A DNA stretch of 64,000 nucleotides from Clostridia bacterium (GCA_017507805.1 JAFWAC010000021.1:1-64000); one strand, 5' to 3'. Counted from the first letter of the stretch, positions 52,824 to 62,205 are shown. Translations and numbers: made by a program. The notes: generated by a model from the letters alone, not told the origin.

Positions 52824-52852
52824 TTGACAAAGCTTTTAGGGTGTGATAGAAT
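52824..52852 (+). promoter_or_regulatory. Sigma-A promoter of rplU
   Basis: TTGACA 52824-52829, 17 bp, TAGAAT 52847-52852, preceded by TGA (extended -10). Confidence 0.85.
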
Positions 52853-52857
52853 AGTCA

Positions 52858-52940
52858 AGCCGCATATTGTGGGCTTTTTAAGTTGTGCCATAAATTTGGC
52901 CGCGCCTATTGTAGCGAGACTGTAAAAATTGGCAGGTGTA
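52858..52940 (+). promoter_or_regulatory. 5' leader of rplU (L21 leader-like)
   Basis: About 85 nt of leader between the promoter and rplU contain CCGCATATTGTGGGC, the TTTTTAAGTTGTGCC segment and the GC-rich GGCCGCGCC. An L21 leader RNA is known in Firmicutes at this position and is thought to bind L21. I assign it from position; the fold was not computed. Confidence 0.4.
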
Positions 52941-52945
52941 AACTA

Positions 52946-53251
52946 ATGTACGCAATCATCGAAACAGGCGGAAAGCAGTACCGTGTTCAGAACGGTGACA
53001 TTATTTATGTTGAGAAGCTTGACGCTCAGGTTGACGAAGAGGTTACCTTCGACAAGGTTGTTGCTGTAAACAACAGAACTTTAAAGGTTGGCAAGCCTTA
53101 TGTGAAGGACGCTTTCGTAAAGGGCACCGTTCTTAAGAACGGCAAGGGTAAGAAAATTACCGTATTTACCTACAAGCCCAAGAAGGGCAGTTCACGCAAG
53201 ATGGGCCACAGACAGCCGTACACTAAGGTTCAGATTAACGAAATCGGTTAA
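52946..53251 (+). CDS. rplU: 50S ribosomal protein L21
   Basis: 101 residues with [17 protein letters not shown] at the N-terminus, the [20 protein letters not shown] core and the C-terminal [14 protein letters not shown], all standard for bL21. ATG 52946 is preceded by AGGTG. The first gene of rplU-prp-rpmA. Confidence 0.97.
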   Translation: MYAIIETGGKQYRVQNGDIIYVEKLDAQVDEEVTFDKVVAVNNRTLKVGKPYVKDAFVKGTVLKNGKGKKITVFTYKPKKGSSRKMGHRQPYTKVQINEIG

Positions 53252-53253
53252 TT

Positions 53254-53586
53254 ATGACGGGTGTAAAATTTCTGGCTGATGCAAAGCGGATTTACGGCTT
53301 TGAAATCAGCGGTCACTGCTCGAGAGATGGTGACGATGAGGTTGGCAAATTGGTCTGTTCGGCGGTTTCGTCCGCGGCATATATGGCGGCTAACACGATT
53401 ACCGAGATAATCGGTGACGCGGCAGATGCCGAAGTTAGCGAGGCTAAAATGTATTTTACGGTGAAAAAACCAAGTGAAGCATCGGTAAAGGTGCTTGAGG
53501 GCTTGAAGCTGCATCTGATATCTCTTTCCAACCAATACAGTAATAACATTAAAATTTTCGGAGGTGCAAAAAATGTTAAAGATTAA
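53254..53586 (+). CDS. prp: Ribosomal-processing cysteine protease Prp (YsxB)
   Basis: 110 residues. The catalytic His21 (SGHC) and Cys35 ([10 protein letters not shown]) match Prp, which in Firmicutes removes the N-terminal extension of L27. In staphylococcal and Bacillus proteins the motif is GHA; here His is followed by Cys. Its target, the extended L27, is encoded next, overlapping by 14 nt. YsxB between rplU and rpmA is the conserved arrangement. Confidence 0.94.
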   Translation: MTGVKFLADAKRIYGFEISGHCSRDGDDEVGKLVCSAVSSAAYMAANTITEIIGDAADAEVSEAKMYFTVKKPSEASVKVLEGLKLHLISLSNQYSNNIKIFGGAKNVKD

Positions 53587-53854
53587 CATTCAGTTATTCG
53601 CTCATAAAAAGGGTGTTGGTTCTACCAAGAACGGCCGTGACAGTGAGTCCAAGCGTCTTGGCGTTAAGCGTACTGACGGTCAGTTCGTTTTAGCAGGCAA
53701 CATCATTGTTCGTCAAAGAGGAACACACATCCATCCCGGTAACAATGTTGGCCGCGGTTCGGACGATACTCTCTTTGCCCTTATAGACGGCAAGGTTAAA
53801 TTTGAGCGCTTAGGCAGAGACCGTAAGCAGGTAAGTATTTACGCTGCTGAATAA
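53573..53854 (+). CDS. rpmA: 50S ribosomal protein L27 with cleavable N-terminus
   Basis: 93 residues. The N-terminal segment MLKINIQLF followed by [15 protein letters not shown] shows the Prp cleavage site after Phe9; the rest ([20 protein letters not shown] and the [13 protein letters not shown] loop) is standard bL27. Cleavage exposes the peptidyl-transferase tail. ATG 53573 has GGAGGTG upstream and overlaps the prp end. Confidence 0.96.
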   Translation: MLKINIQLFAHKKGVGSTKNGRDSESKRLGVKRTDGQFVLAGNIIVRQRGTHIHPGNNVGRGSDDTLFALIDGKVKFERLGRDRKQVSIYAAE

Positions 53855-53872
53855 GCTCTAAAGCAGTAATCA

Positions 53873-53907
53873 GATCCGGGAGCTGTCAGCTCCCGGATTT
53901 ATTTTTT
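53873..53907 (+). terminator. Terminator of rplU-prp-rpmA
   Basis: The stem ATCCGGGA / TCCCGGAT with an inner GCTGTCAGC palindrome is followed by TTATTTTTT. Confidence 0.85.
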
Positions 53908-53927
53908 CAGAAAGGAAGCGAGTTTAA

Positions 53928-54320
53928 ATGAAAATCTGTCATGTATGTAAAGCCGAATGTGAGGACTTTGTGGAGCTTTGTCCCGTTTGCGGAGCAGATT
54001 TAACAGAGGTTGAGGAGAATGCGGCCGAGGCGCAAACCGAGGAAATTTTACTTAAAAATCCTGTTTTGCTGGCTTCTTTGGAGGATGTTGTATCGGCAGA
54101 AATATTCAAGGATATACTAAAGGATAACGGCATACCCTTCACTACAGGGGACAGTGAGGACGGAACAATGAGGGTTGTTTTCGGCGGCGGCTTTGTCTCT
54201 GAGGATATTTATGTTGACAGCGCTGATTTTGAGACTGCCGACAAGCTTTATTCCGAGTTTCTGGAATCCGAAACCGAGTTTGACGGCGATTTTTTTGATG
54301 ATGATAATGACGAGGAATAA
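53928..54320 (+). CDS. Zinc-ribbon plus DUF2007-like protein
   Basis: 130 residues. CHVCKAECEDFVELCPVCG is a four-cysteine zinc ribbon at the N-terminus; residues 45-115 resemble DUF2007 (a fold binding a signalling ligand): ASLEDVVSAEIFKDILKDNG, then YVDSADFETADKLY. The tail is very acidic (DDDNDEE). DUF2007 proteins are poorly characterised; this one lies before obgE and has its own RBS (AGAAAGGAAGC). The next gene begins 3 nt later. Confidence 0.65.
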   Translation: MKICHVCKAECEDFVELCPVCGADLTEVEENAAEAQTEEILLKNPVLLASLEDVVSAEIFKDILKDNGIPFTTGDSEDGTMRVVFGGGFVSEDIYVDSADFETADKLYSEFLESETEFDGDFFDDDNDEE

Positions 54321-54323
54321 TTT

Positions 54324-55598
54324 ATGTTTGTAGATATAGCAAAAATCCACCTGAAGGCAGGCAAGGGCGGTGACGGTGCGGTTTCCTTTCACAGGGAAAA
54401 GTATGTTGCGGCAGGCGGGCCTGACGGCGGTGACGGCGGCAGAGGCGGAAATATTGTTTTCAAGGCAGACAGCAATCTCTCCACCCTTGCGGATTTTCGT
54501 TACAAAAGAAAATACGCGGCAGAGGCAGGTCAAAACGGCGGCGCTTCCCGTTGTACGGGAAAAAGCGCACCCGACCTTGTGATTTCTGTGCCTGTCGGTA
54601 CACTTGTAAAGGATGCCGAAACCGGTCGGATTATCGCTGACATTTCAGACGATGAGCCGGTAATAGTTGCGAAGGGCGGCAACGGCGGCTGGGGAAACCA
54701 GCATTTTGCCACCTCAACCCGTCAGGTGCCGAGATTTGCCAAAAGCGGCAATCCGGGCGAGGAGCTTGATGTCACATTGGAGCTGAAGCTCCTTGCCGAT
54801 GTGGGACTTATCGGGTTCCCGAATGTGGGCAAGTCAACCCTTGTTTCGGTGGTGAGCGAAGCAAAGCCCAAAATCGCCAACTATCATTTTACCACCCTCA
54901 CACCCGTTTTGGGTGTTGTGAGAATGGGAGAGGGCAGCTCCTTTGTTATGGCTGACATTCCCGGTCTTATTGAGGGTGCAGGCGAGGGTGTGGGCTTAGG
55001 TCACGAATTTCTGCGCCATGTGGAGCGCTGCAGAATGCTTCTGCATGTGATAGATATTTCGGGCAGTGAGGGCAGAGACCCCATTGACGATTTTGAAAAG
55101 ATTAATCACGAGCTTGCCGTTTTCAGCGAGGAGTTAAGCGAAAGACCGCAAATTGTGGTTGGTAATAAATGCGACCTTACAAACGAGGCGGAAATCGAGC
55201 GCATTGCTCAGCATTTTGAGGAGCAGGGCTTAAGATTTTTCCCTGTTATGGCGGCTATTGCCGAGGGCACGGAGGAGCTTATTAATTATGTTGCGGCAGA
55301 GCTTCAGAAGCTTCCGCCCATAATTAAGTATGAAGCAGAGCCCAAACCGCAGGAAGATTTTAGCGCGGCTAATAAGCGTGACTTTACACTTAGAGTGGAA
55401 AACGGAATTTATTATATCGAAAACTGCGATTGGCTTATGGATATAATGAACCGAGTTGACCCTGATGATTATGAGTCCTTGCAGTATTTTGAACGGGTAC
55501 TGCGCCAGACAGGAATAATTGATGCGCTTGAAAAGGCAGGTATTAACGAGGGTGACACCGTTAATGTCTGCGATATTGAATTTGATTTTGTGCGATAG
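54324..55598 (+). CDS. obgE: Obg family GTPase
   Basis: 424 residues. The Gly-rich Obg fold (GGPDGGDGGRGGNIVFKADS) fills residues 1-160; the G domain has GFPNVGKST, DIPGLIEGA and NKCD; the C-terminal OCT domain (about 345-424) contains ENCDWLMDIMNRVDPDDYES and TVNVCDIEFDF, found in Gram-positive Obg. It acts in 50S assembly and sporulation/stringent signalling. It precedes mrnC, usual for this block. Confidence 0.96.
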   Translation: MFVDIAKIHLKAGKGGDGAVSFHREKYVAAGGPDGGDGGRGGNIVFKADSNLSTLADFRYKRKYAAEAGQNGGASRCTGKSAPDLVISVPVGTLVKDAETGRIIADISDDEPVIVAKGGNGGWGNQHFATSTRQVPRFAKSGNPGEELDVTLELKLLADVGLIGFPNVGKSTLVSVVSEAKPKIANYHFTTLTPVLGVVRMGEGSSFVMADIPGLIEGAGEGVGLGHEFLRHVERCRMLLHVIDISGSEGRDPIDDFEKINHELAVFSEELSERPQIVVGNKCDLTNEAEIERIAQHFEEQGLRFFPVMAAIAEGTEELINYVAAELQKLPPIIKYEAEPKPQEDFSAANKRDFTLRVENGIYYIENCDWLMDIMNRVDPDDYESLQYFERVLRQTGIIDALEKAGINEGDTVNVCDIEFDFVR

Positions 55599-55607
55599 GG
55601 TGATTTG

Positions 55608-55994
55608 ATGGATAATCCGAATTTATTAAGTCCCTCGGTGCTTGCCTTTGTGGGTGACGCGGTTTACGGGCTTTATGTCCGCCGCCGCCTTGCAGAGGTC
55701 AACCGCCCTTCGGGTGAGCTGCATCGCCTATCGGTAGGATTAGTTAAAGCTTCTGCTCAGGCGGAGGCTTTTGCCGTTATTGAGAGTGAGCTTTCCGAAA
55801 AGGAGCTTTCGGTTTTTAAAAGGGGCAGAAATTTTCACACCTCAACCACTCCGAAAAGCGCCACAAACCGCGAATACCACATAGCAACGGGGCTTGAAGC
55901 CCTGTTCGGGTTTCTTTATCTTTCAGGAGAAACCGACCGCGCCGACAGCCTCTTTGATAAAATTTGGAACGAAAGCGGTGTGGACGGCGAATGA
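55608..55994 (+). CDS. mrnC: Mini-ribonuclease III
   Basis: 128 residues. Only the RNase III catalytic domain is present: LAFVGDAVYGLYVRR (with the conserved Asp/Asp region), LHRLSVGLVKASAQAEA and the Glu/Asp motif in IATGLEALFGFLYLSG. No dsRNA-binding domain, as in MrnC, which trims 23S rRNA ends. ATG 55608 is chosen over TTG 55605. It overlaps the next gene start by 4 nt. Confidence 0.93.
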   Translation: MDNPNLLSPSVLAFVGDAVYGLYVRRRLAEVNRPSGELHRLSVGLVKASAQAEAFAVIESELSEKELSVFKRGRNFHTSTTPKSATNREYHIATGLEALFGFLYLSGETDRADSLFDKIWNESGVDGE

Positions 55995-56767
55995 TATTTT
56001 TGTTATGCCCTTTAGCGGTCTTAACATTAATTTTGTTTGTGTTTTCCCCCTCTTTACGAAAACACAAGGCTCTCTCGCAGATTAATTGCAGGTATATTGC
56101 ACACAGAGGACTTCATAGCGAGCAGGTTGCGGAAAATTCGCTTTCTGCATTTGCCCTTGCCGCCGCAAGCGGATATGCGATTGAGCTTGACATCCGCCTT
56201 ACGGCAGACGGTGAGGTTGTGGTGTTTCACGATGGAGACTTAAAGCGGATGTGCGGTGAGGCGGAGAATGTGAGCAGCTTAACCCTTTCAGAGCTTAAAG
56301 AATACCGCCTCAAAACCACCGATGAAAAAATCCCCACCCTAAGGGAGTGTCTTTCGGTGGCGGAGAAAAGGGTGCCGCTTCTTATAGAGTTTAAATGCGG
56401 CAAAAATGACTGCAAAAGGCTTTGTGAAGCCGCTGAGCGTATTCTTTCAGACTACAAGGGGCTTTATTTTGTTCAATCCTTTTATCCGGGTGTGCTTTTT
56501 TGGTATAAAAGAAACAGATCTGCAGTTTGCCGCGGTCTGCTTGCTACACATATAAGGAATTACAGATTTTTAAGTCCGTTTATTTTTAATTTTCTCACCC
56601 GTCCCCATTTTGTGTCTTATAGCTTTAAATTCTCAAACAGTCTCGGCTTTAGATTGCAAAGGCTTTTGGGCGCTTGTGCTTTCGGTTGGACCTTTCACAG
56701 TGAAGCTGAGATTGATAAAAAAATATTCAACGCCTATATTTTCGAGGGCTTTGAGCCCGAAAAATAA
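55991..56767 (+). CDS. Glycerophosphodiester phosphodiesterase, membrane-anchored
   Basis: 258 residues. One N-terminal hydrophobic segment (MIFLLCPLAVLTLILFVF) anchors the GDPD domain: AHRG near residue 36, AIELDIRLT with catalytic Glu/Asp, and VVVFHDGDLKR. It hydrolyses glycerophosphodiesters from phospholipids or teichoic acids. ATG 55991 overlaps the mrnC stop (ATGA). The C-terminal region is shorter than in full UgpQ-like enzymes. The anchor suggests action outside the cytoplasm. Confidence 0.88.
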   Translation: MIFLLCPLAVLTLILFVFSPSLRKHKALSQINCRYIAHRGLHSEQVAENSLSAFALAAASGYAIELDIRLTADGEVVVFHDGDLKRMCGEAENVSSLTLSELKEYRLKTTDEKIPTLRECLSVAEKRVPLLIEFKCGKNDCKRLCEAAERILSDYKGLYFVQSFYPGVLFWYKRNRSAVCRGLLATHIRNYRFLSPFIFNFLTRPHFVSYSFKFSNSLGFRLQRLLGACAFGWTFHSEAEIDKKIFNAYIFEGFEPEK

Positions 56768-56792
56768 TACCGATATTGTTAATAAAACAAAA

Positions 56793-56838
56793 AGAAATAA
56801 TTGTCCGCCGCTTCGGAACAGGACAATTATTTCTTTTT
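56793..56838. terminator. Bidirectional terminator between GDPD and the glycosylation cluster
   Basis: AGAAATAATTGTCC pairs with GGACAATTATTTCT around GCCGCTTCGGAACA, followed by TTTTTT; the A-run on the left would be a T-run on the minus strand. Confidence 0.88.
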
Positions 56839-56850
56839 TAATCGGATATT

Positions 56851-59800
56851 TTATGAAAATATCAATTGCAATTCTTTCTCGATGGTATACTCGTACGAGG
56901 TTTGACTGCGTACTCGTTTGGCGGCATTTTCAGACATTTGTAAAAACAAATCGGGGTTATCATATAATCTTTTAATCCCCTCTGCCATTCCGACATAGTC
57001 CTCGCCGTCTGCCAAAATTCCGCAATTTTCGTCCACAAACTCGGGGATTGCTGTAATGGCATTGGTAACAGGGACTAAGCCTGAGGACATTGCCTCGTCA
57101 CGCGAAACACCCTGCGCGTCCATTCTTGTGGGTGTTAAAAATACTCCGTATTCCTTGTGCAGGGCAGAAATTTCCTGTTGGGTTAAGAAGGTTTGCTCTA
57201 TACGGATATTTTTCATCCTTCTCAGCGGTGCAAGGATTTCTTCAAACATAATTCCGTTTCCGTAAATCGCAATTTCCAAATCCTTAAACCAGGGCTCCTT
57301 TGAAAGCATCAAAAGCGCCTTGACCGTCAGGTCGTTGGCATATTTATTGCTGGCATAGGGTCTGATGGATAACAGCTTCTTTCGGTCCTCTGCATTTTTG
57401 GGAACATAATTAAACTGTTCTGTATCAATACAGTTATGAATAATGGAGTACCTTTCTTTGGGAAGCTGAACTTTATAATCCTCAAATATTTCGTTTGCAA
57501 AATAGTTGGAAACAAGCACAAAATGGATGTTGGGATTATCCTTTGCCGCATCAAATATGTCATACCACAAAGCCATTCTCTCGTCTGACAAAGCCTTTGC
57601 TTCATCCAATTCCTCGGGCTTGAAATTATATTCCCGTCTCCACCAGGGTTGAATTTCGGCGCCGTGCACCCAGATAATAACCCGCAAAGACTCGGTATAA
57701 TTTTTCAAGACCTCCCACATTGCCGCCGTCATGAAATGAACGCAAACGGTATTGATGAAGCCGCCGTTCAGGATGCTCGACAGCATAGTCTGCTCTCCCT
57801 CTATGACATTAATGCCCTCAAATTCCCGAACAATGCTGCGATCGGAAAACCTCATAACATCCATAGATTTTCCGCTTTCCTTATACTGTGTCAAGCGCTT
57901 ATGCACAAACATATTTCTATACAAATTATCGGGCGAGGGATAATGCGTGGTTAATACCAATGTATCGGTTCTCGGTATAAAGCAGTTTTCCTTGGACGAG
58001 CTTGCAATACCCTTTCCGAATACCGCCGCCTTCAATACTGCGTTGCCGGGGCCTGTGGCTCTGTATGCAAGCTTCATATAGACGGTGCCATCCGGCACAG
58101 TTGCCTGTCCCATAGTTCCGACTCTGAACATCTGGGAGCCTATTTTATTGTCATGCTCATCGTAAAATATGCAAAAGCCGAAAAGCGGCAGCTCTGAAGC
58201 GCCCCCGAAGATTACCCACAGCTTATCGCCGTCTAATTCAAAATCAACCCCAACATCATATTCCTCCTCCAAAAACAGATATTGGCGCATTTCCTCGGGC
58301 AGTTTACTGTTGAATAAAATTTCATCGTCCTGCAGCTCTAAAGTAAAGGGACTGTTTTTTGGAACGGGAATTTTTGAAAGTGTTTCGACATCAACCGTTA
58401 AGATATTGTCCGCATTTTCCCTTGGTTGCGTTTTTTGGACTATACCCTCAATTTTTTCGGCAGAAACGCCTTGGTCGCAAATTATCATATCCTCTGCTAA
58501 AGCACAGCTATCCTCAGCCCAATTTTCGCAATAGTTCATTGCGTCCACCGACATAAGCTCCGCGCCCTGCCAGATATAATCGGCGGTCAGCTCTATGCCC
58601 TTTATGCTTGACAGCATATTTTGCCCAACCATACAACGGCGGTTTGCCAGCGAAGCGACCTTATGATATGCGCAGGAATTATATAATCTTTCGGGCTTTC
58701 CGCCTTCACCCGAAAAATATTCGGCTTTACCAATCACATCAAAGCTTCCGTAACGGGTTGCAAGCGCCATATCAAACAGATAATTTTTTCCGTACCAATC
58801 GCGGCTGTCGAAATATGCCAGATAACCCTTTTGGTCAATCAATTCACAAGCAAAAGCCGCTTGGAAATCGGCAGATTTCATAACAGCAATGCCTTCAGGG
58901 AGAGAAAGTGCTTCATCGGCTATCAACAACAGCTTTTTATCAGCATAGCTTTGCAGTTCAAACATTTGCAGAACACGGTCGGCTTCCTTTTGGTTTGCAA
59001 TATAGGAATAAACCGTAATATCGGGTAGCTTCGGTTTTAAGCTCAGCCCAAAAACCTTTTGAACGATATAATCCAATCGGTCCTCCATCAAATGCTCGCT
59101 TAAAGCCTTGCGCAGAGCTAAGAGGCGGTATTTGTCGGTAGAATTTTCATCCGAACAGTATTTCTCAAGGTTGCTTCGCAGGGTTTTAATGTCATCGGTA
59201 CAAAAGGTCAGGTCGCCAAAATAATTTTTCACTCCGCGGGAATAGTTGCCGACAACCACCGTGTTTGATGCCATAAGCTCGAACACACGGCGCGCAAACA
59301 TCGTTTCGCTCTGTGTGATGGAGTTCATATTTATACCGTATACATAGCCCTTGTAGGCAATATCAATCTCCGAGGGGTCCAAATTCCCTAAAATATAGGG
59401 ATTATACCATTCGGGGAATTTGAATTGCGGATACCCGTTATTATAATTTCTGTCGTATATATCAATGCCTTGCTTTTGGATGAAATATTCGGAAAAGCTG
59501 TCAAAAACGCGGCAACGCTCCTGATAACGGTGATAATATGCGCCGGCAAAACAGAATTTGTTTTTTCTCTCAAATTTTTCAATCGGATTATGAACCTTGG
59601 GCTGGGCACCGAAATGCAGGTGATATACCCGTTCGTGTTTCAGTCTCGTTTTATAGTTTGAGATACATTCTATATCGGTGGTAAAGACGAAATCTGCCAA
59701 TCCCGCCGTTTGCATAAACACCTTATTGTGAACGGGGTCCTCCTTGTTCCAAAATACCACGGGAATGTTTTGCTCATGGCAATAATCGGTCAATGCTGTA

Positions 59801-60153
59801 AGCTCATCACAGCCGAGACTTATTTTGGTGCGCCAAAGCCCTTCCTTGCCTTCCCAAGCCGATTCGACAAAGAGCAAATCAGGCTGAAATTCTTTTATTT
59901 CCTGCTGCCAATTATCGGGAGTTAATTCCAAAAGGGAGCATTCGGGGCGAAAGCAATCCAGAGTGAAGCGGTCCATAATGGCCGCCACCCTTAAATCCTT
60001 GAGAGATTTCTTATCGGTCTTAAAAGGACTGCTGACCGCTTGTGTGGACTCCAACTGCTTTTTGCTCTCTTTTTTAGTCTCGTTAAGCAAATAGCGGATG
60101 TTTTTTCTGATGTTTCTGACCTTTAAAATTTGTCCGTTGATTTTCGTTCTCAT
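56851..60153 (-). CDS. Large multidomain glycosyltransferase (CgeB-like N-terminal, GT4 C-terminal)
   Basis: 1100 residues. Residues about 50-370 resemble CgeB/DUF3880-type transferases (LLFVESAWEGKEGLWRT, DFVFTTDIECISNY, FARRVFELMASNTVVVGNYS). About 375-560 has a GT2-like ring (DITVYSYIANQKEADRVLQM, AYFDSRDWYGKNYLFDMALA). About 590-740 is beta-rich, like a sugar-binding module. About 745-1100 is a GT4 (RVIIWVHGAEIQPWW; FLTPTRMDAQGVSRDEAMSSG). Activity cannot be assigned. It probably extends surface or spore-surface glycans. RBS GGAG before ATG 60153. Confidence 0.75.
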   Translation of the reverse strand: MRTKINGQILKVRNIRKNIRYLLNETKKESKKQLESTQAVSSPFKTDKKSLKDLRVAAIMDRFTLDCFRPECSLLELTPDNWQQEIKEFQPDLLFVESAWEGKEGLWRTKISLGCDELTALTDYCHEQNIPVVFWNKEDPVHNKVFMQTAGLADFVFTTDIECISNYKTRLKHERVYHLHFGAQPKVHNPIEKFERKNKFCFAGAYYHRYQERCRVFDSFSEYFIQKQGIDIYDRNYNNGYPQFKFPEWYNPYILGNLDPSEIDIAYKGYVYGINMNSITQSETMFARRVFELMASNTVVVGNYSRGVKNYFGDLTFCTDDIKTLRSNLEKYCSDENSTDKYRLLALRKALSEHLMEDRLDYIVQKVFGLSLKPKLPDITVYSYIANQKEADRVLQMFELQSYADKKLLLIADEALSLPEGIAVMKSADFQAAFACELIDQKGYLAYFDSRDWYGKNYLFDMALATRYGSFDVIGKAEYFSGEGGKPERLYNSCAYHKVASLANRRCMVGQNMLSSIKGIELTADYIWQGAELMSVDAMNYCENWAEDSCALAEDMIICDQGVSAEKIEGIVQKTQPRENADNILTVDVETLSKIPVPKNSPFTLELQDDEILFNSKLPEEMRQYLFLEEEYDVGVDFELDGDKLWVIFGGASELPLFGFCIFYDEHDNKIGSQMFRVGTMGQATVPDGTVYMKLAYRATGPGNAVLKAAVFGKGIASSSKENCFIPRTDTLVLTTHYPSPDNLYRNMFVHKRLTQYKESGKSMDVMRFSDRSIVREFEGINVIEGEQTMLSSILNGGFINTVCVHFMTAAMWEVLKNYTESLRVIIWVHGAEIQPWWRREYNFKPEELDEAKALSDERMALWYDIFDAAKDNPNIHFVLVSNYFANEIFEDYKVQLPKERYSIIHNCIDTEQFNYVPKNAEDRKKLLSIRPYASNKYANDLTVKALLMLSKEPWFKDLEIAIYGNGIMFEEILAPLRRMKNIRIEQTFLTQQEISALHKEYGVFLTPTRMDAQGVSRDEAMSSGLVPVTNAITAIPEFVDENCGILADGEDYVGMAEGIKRLYDNPDLFLQMSENAAKRVRSQTSYEYTIEKELQLIFS

Positions 60154-60173
60154 TTTTTTACTCCGTCCAATAT

Positions 60174-60503
60174 CTATTGCTTATGCGGTATAGCCCGCTT
60201 TAATCGATTTCCGACCTGTTTTGTTCTTTTAAAAAGACGGTAGCCGCCCTTCAAAAGCCTGCCATACGAGGTGTTATTTGTAAGCTCCTCAAAACGAGTT
60301 GCTCTTTTTCCTGCGTCATCACGGCTTCGCCTTAATTGCGAAAGCTCCGTTTTCAGCTCTGAAAGAAATTTCTCCTCCTCCTCAAGCGTCTGCTCTGCCA
60401 GGGCAAGCGCGCTTTTCAGCAAGGCGTTTTCTTTAGAAAGCGTTTGGTTTCGTTCGATTAATTCGGTGATTTGGATGTCGTTATCCTGTTTAGAATTTTT
60501 CAA
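60174..60503 (-). CDS. Coiled-coil protein in the glycosylation cluster
   Basis: 109 residues, highly charged. Residues 10-75 follow heptad spacing with Leu at regular positions (LSKENALLKSALALAEQTLE, then KFLSELKTELSQLRRSRDD), so a long coiled coil is expected; the C-terminal tail is basic (GYRLFKRTKQVGNRLKRAI) and could bind membrane lipids. TTG 60503 has GGAG upstream. It overlaps the gene before it by 14 nt. I do not recognise the family. Confidence 0.65.
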   Translation of the reverse strand: MKNSKQDNDIQITELIERNQTLSKENALLKSALALAEQTLEEEEKFLSELKTELSQLRRSRDDAGKRATRFEELTNNTSYGRLLKGGYRLFKRTKQVGNRLKRAIPHKQ

Positions 60504-61857
60504 TTTTTATCTCCTCACTTTCAGGCACAACCTCAAATTGAGATTTCAAATCATATTTTTGCACGGATTTTATAGCTCGGCTTATTAAATGGACAAACAA
60601 GTAGATGCCGATTCCTATGATAATAAATTTTGCGGTGGCTATTGAAACGCCGTACCTTGAAAAGGAGAAGGTGGTGGCGTATATATAAATATTGCCTATA
60701 TAGGTGAGCAACGCAAAGATAACGGGCGCTCGGCATTTTTTCAGTATTAGGCTTGCCGCTGTGATAAAGAAGCAGAGCAGAATTTCAATAATCGGAAAAT
60801 TCACCAGCTTTTCGGCACCTATATTAAAAGCGGTTTTCCAATAGAAAATACTGTTAATCATATCCCGCGGTTTTAGTATCAAATACGAGTACAAATAGCT
60901 TTTAATATCCTTTTCCCGCCAAACCTTTTGTCTGTATTCGGCTTTGATTTCATCGGTTTTAAGAGAAATGTATTTTCTGTATCTGGCTTCAGGATTGCCG
61001 TTTTCGTCATAATATTTTTCATATTTCTCTTTTACCTTTTGGTCAACATTTGTTTCATAATCAAGCTCGCTGTCCTTCGGGTAGTTAATTCCCTGATAGG
61101 TTCCGAGAAGGGTTGGATTGCCTGCACCGTAGGTCAAGGGAATGAATGCTTTGAAATGAACATAGTTTCTGATGCTCCACGGAACAACGAAGCAAAGAAC
61201 TACTGCCGCCAGAATGGCAATTTGCTTTACCAGAAGCTTGCGGTCGTATTTTAAGACAAGCAGGTAAATCAACGCAAAAACCGGATAGGGCGCTATATTA
61301 GCCTTAAGCATAAGCGCCAGCATATAAAAGATTGCGCAGCCCCAGAAATTTTTGTAATTATTTTCTTTGCCCATTTTAAGGGTAAAATAAATCATAGCGG
61401 TAAAGAAAAGTATAAACGGGGTTTCTGTTAATATAAGATTATCCATCCACACAAAATCAGGTCTGAATAAGGGCAGAGTTGCCAGCAAGCCGCACCATTT
61501 GGGCGCAAACAAATTAACCGATTTGTAAATAAACCAGGCTGTAAGAGAGCCTGTTGCAATCCAGACAAGCTTCAGCACAAGCCACAACAGCTTACCCTCC
61601 CCAAAAATCAGGGAAAGCAGACCGATAAACACCGTCATACCCGGCATAATCTGAGCAGTTATGTGGTCTAATATCGTAATAGTGCCATTGTTGGCGAATA
61701 TTATGCCGCTTTTTACATAGGACACATCGTCACTGTTGAGCGAATAATAAATACCCAATTCATAAAGAGCCGCAAAGCGCTCGATAAACAGCAACAGCAT
61801 AATGATTAAAATAAACTTATTGCGCTTAATAAAAGCTATTATTTTTTCAGTTTTCAT
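60490..61857 (-). CDS. Membrane glycosyltransferase, GT39/ArnT-like
   Basis: 455 residues with about ten membrane helices. After TM1 the short loop YSLNSDDVSYVKSG has the Asp-Asp dyad characteristic of GT-C enzymes (PMT/ArnT-type), which use polyprenyl-phosphate sugars as donors outside the membrane. The following GT2 (DPM-synthase-like) could supply the donor. An extended polar loop lies at about 260-330 (ETNVDQKVKEKYEKYYD). ATG 61857 overlaps the DUF2304 gene end. Confidence 0.78.
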   Translation of the reverse strand: MKTEKIIAFIKRNKFILIIMLLLFIERFAALYELGIYYSLNSDDVSYVKSGIIFANNGTITILDHITAQIMPGMTVFIGLLSLIFGEGKLLWLVLKLVWIATGSLTAWFIYKSVNLFAPKWCGLLATLPLFRPDFVWMDNLILTETPFILFFTAMIYFTLKMGKENNYKNFWGCAIFYMLALMLKANIAPYPVFALIYLLVLKYDRKLLVKQIAILAAVVLCFVVPWSIRNYVHFKAFIPLTYGAGNPTLLGTYQGINYPKDSELDYETNVDQKVKEKYEKYYDENGNPEARYRKYISLKTDEIKAEYRQKVWREKDIKSYLYSYLILKPRDMINSIFYWKTAFNIGAEKLVNFPIIEILLCFFITAASLILKKCRAPVIFALLTYIGNIYIYATTFSFSRYGVSIATAKFIIIGIGIYLFVHLISRAIKSVQKYDLKSQFEVVPESEEIKIEKF

Positions 61858-62203
61858 TTTTCTCCTCTTGCTCCTTTAAAAAGCTGTATATGCCAAAATC
61901 CTGAACCAAATTCCTTATATCGTTATCATACTTAGACATTTTAATTGATAAATTAACCATAAGAAATAAAAGAGTAATAATGCCTAACAAATAAACCAAA
62001 TTTGAGGACGCCTCTATCCTGAGCAAGCCCGCGGCAAAAAACATTATTTGCGGAAATATTGCAATAACAATAATAACCGCCGCGATAAACAGCCAAACCA
62101 ACGAAAATTGGGTTTGCAGTTTTCCCTCGTTCACCTTTTTAACTACAAAAAGTATAAAAAACAATGAAATTAATATAAGCGTAATTCTTAATACTAAAGG
62201 CAT
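61847..62203 (-). CDS. DUF2304 membrane protein
   Basis: 118 residues, three hydrophobic segments (VLRITLILISLFFILFVVKK, LVWLFIAAVIIVIAIFPQIM, NLVYLLGIITLLFLMVNLSI) and a C-terminal Lys/Glu tail. The size and TM layout correspond to DUF2304, which usually lies between a GtrA/GT2 pair and a GT39-like enzyme in surface-glycan clusters. Function unknown. ATG 62203 has GGAGAG upstream; overlaps the GT39-like start. Confidence 0.8.
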   Translation of the reverse strand: MPLVLRITLILISLFFILFVVKKVNEGKLQTQFSLVWLFIAAVIIVIAIFPQIMFFAAGLLRIEASSNLVYLLGIITLLFLMVNLSIKMSKYDNDIRNLVQDFGIYSFLKEQEEKNEN

Positions 62204-62205
62204 TA

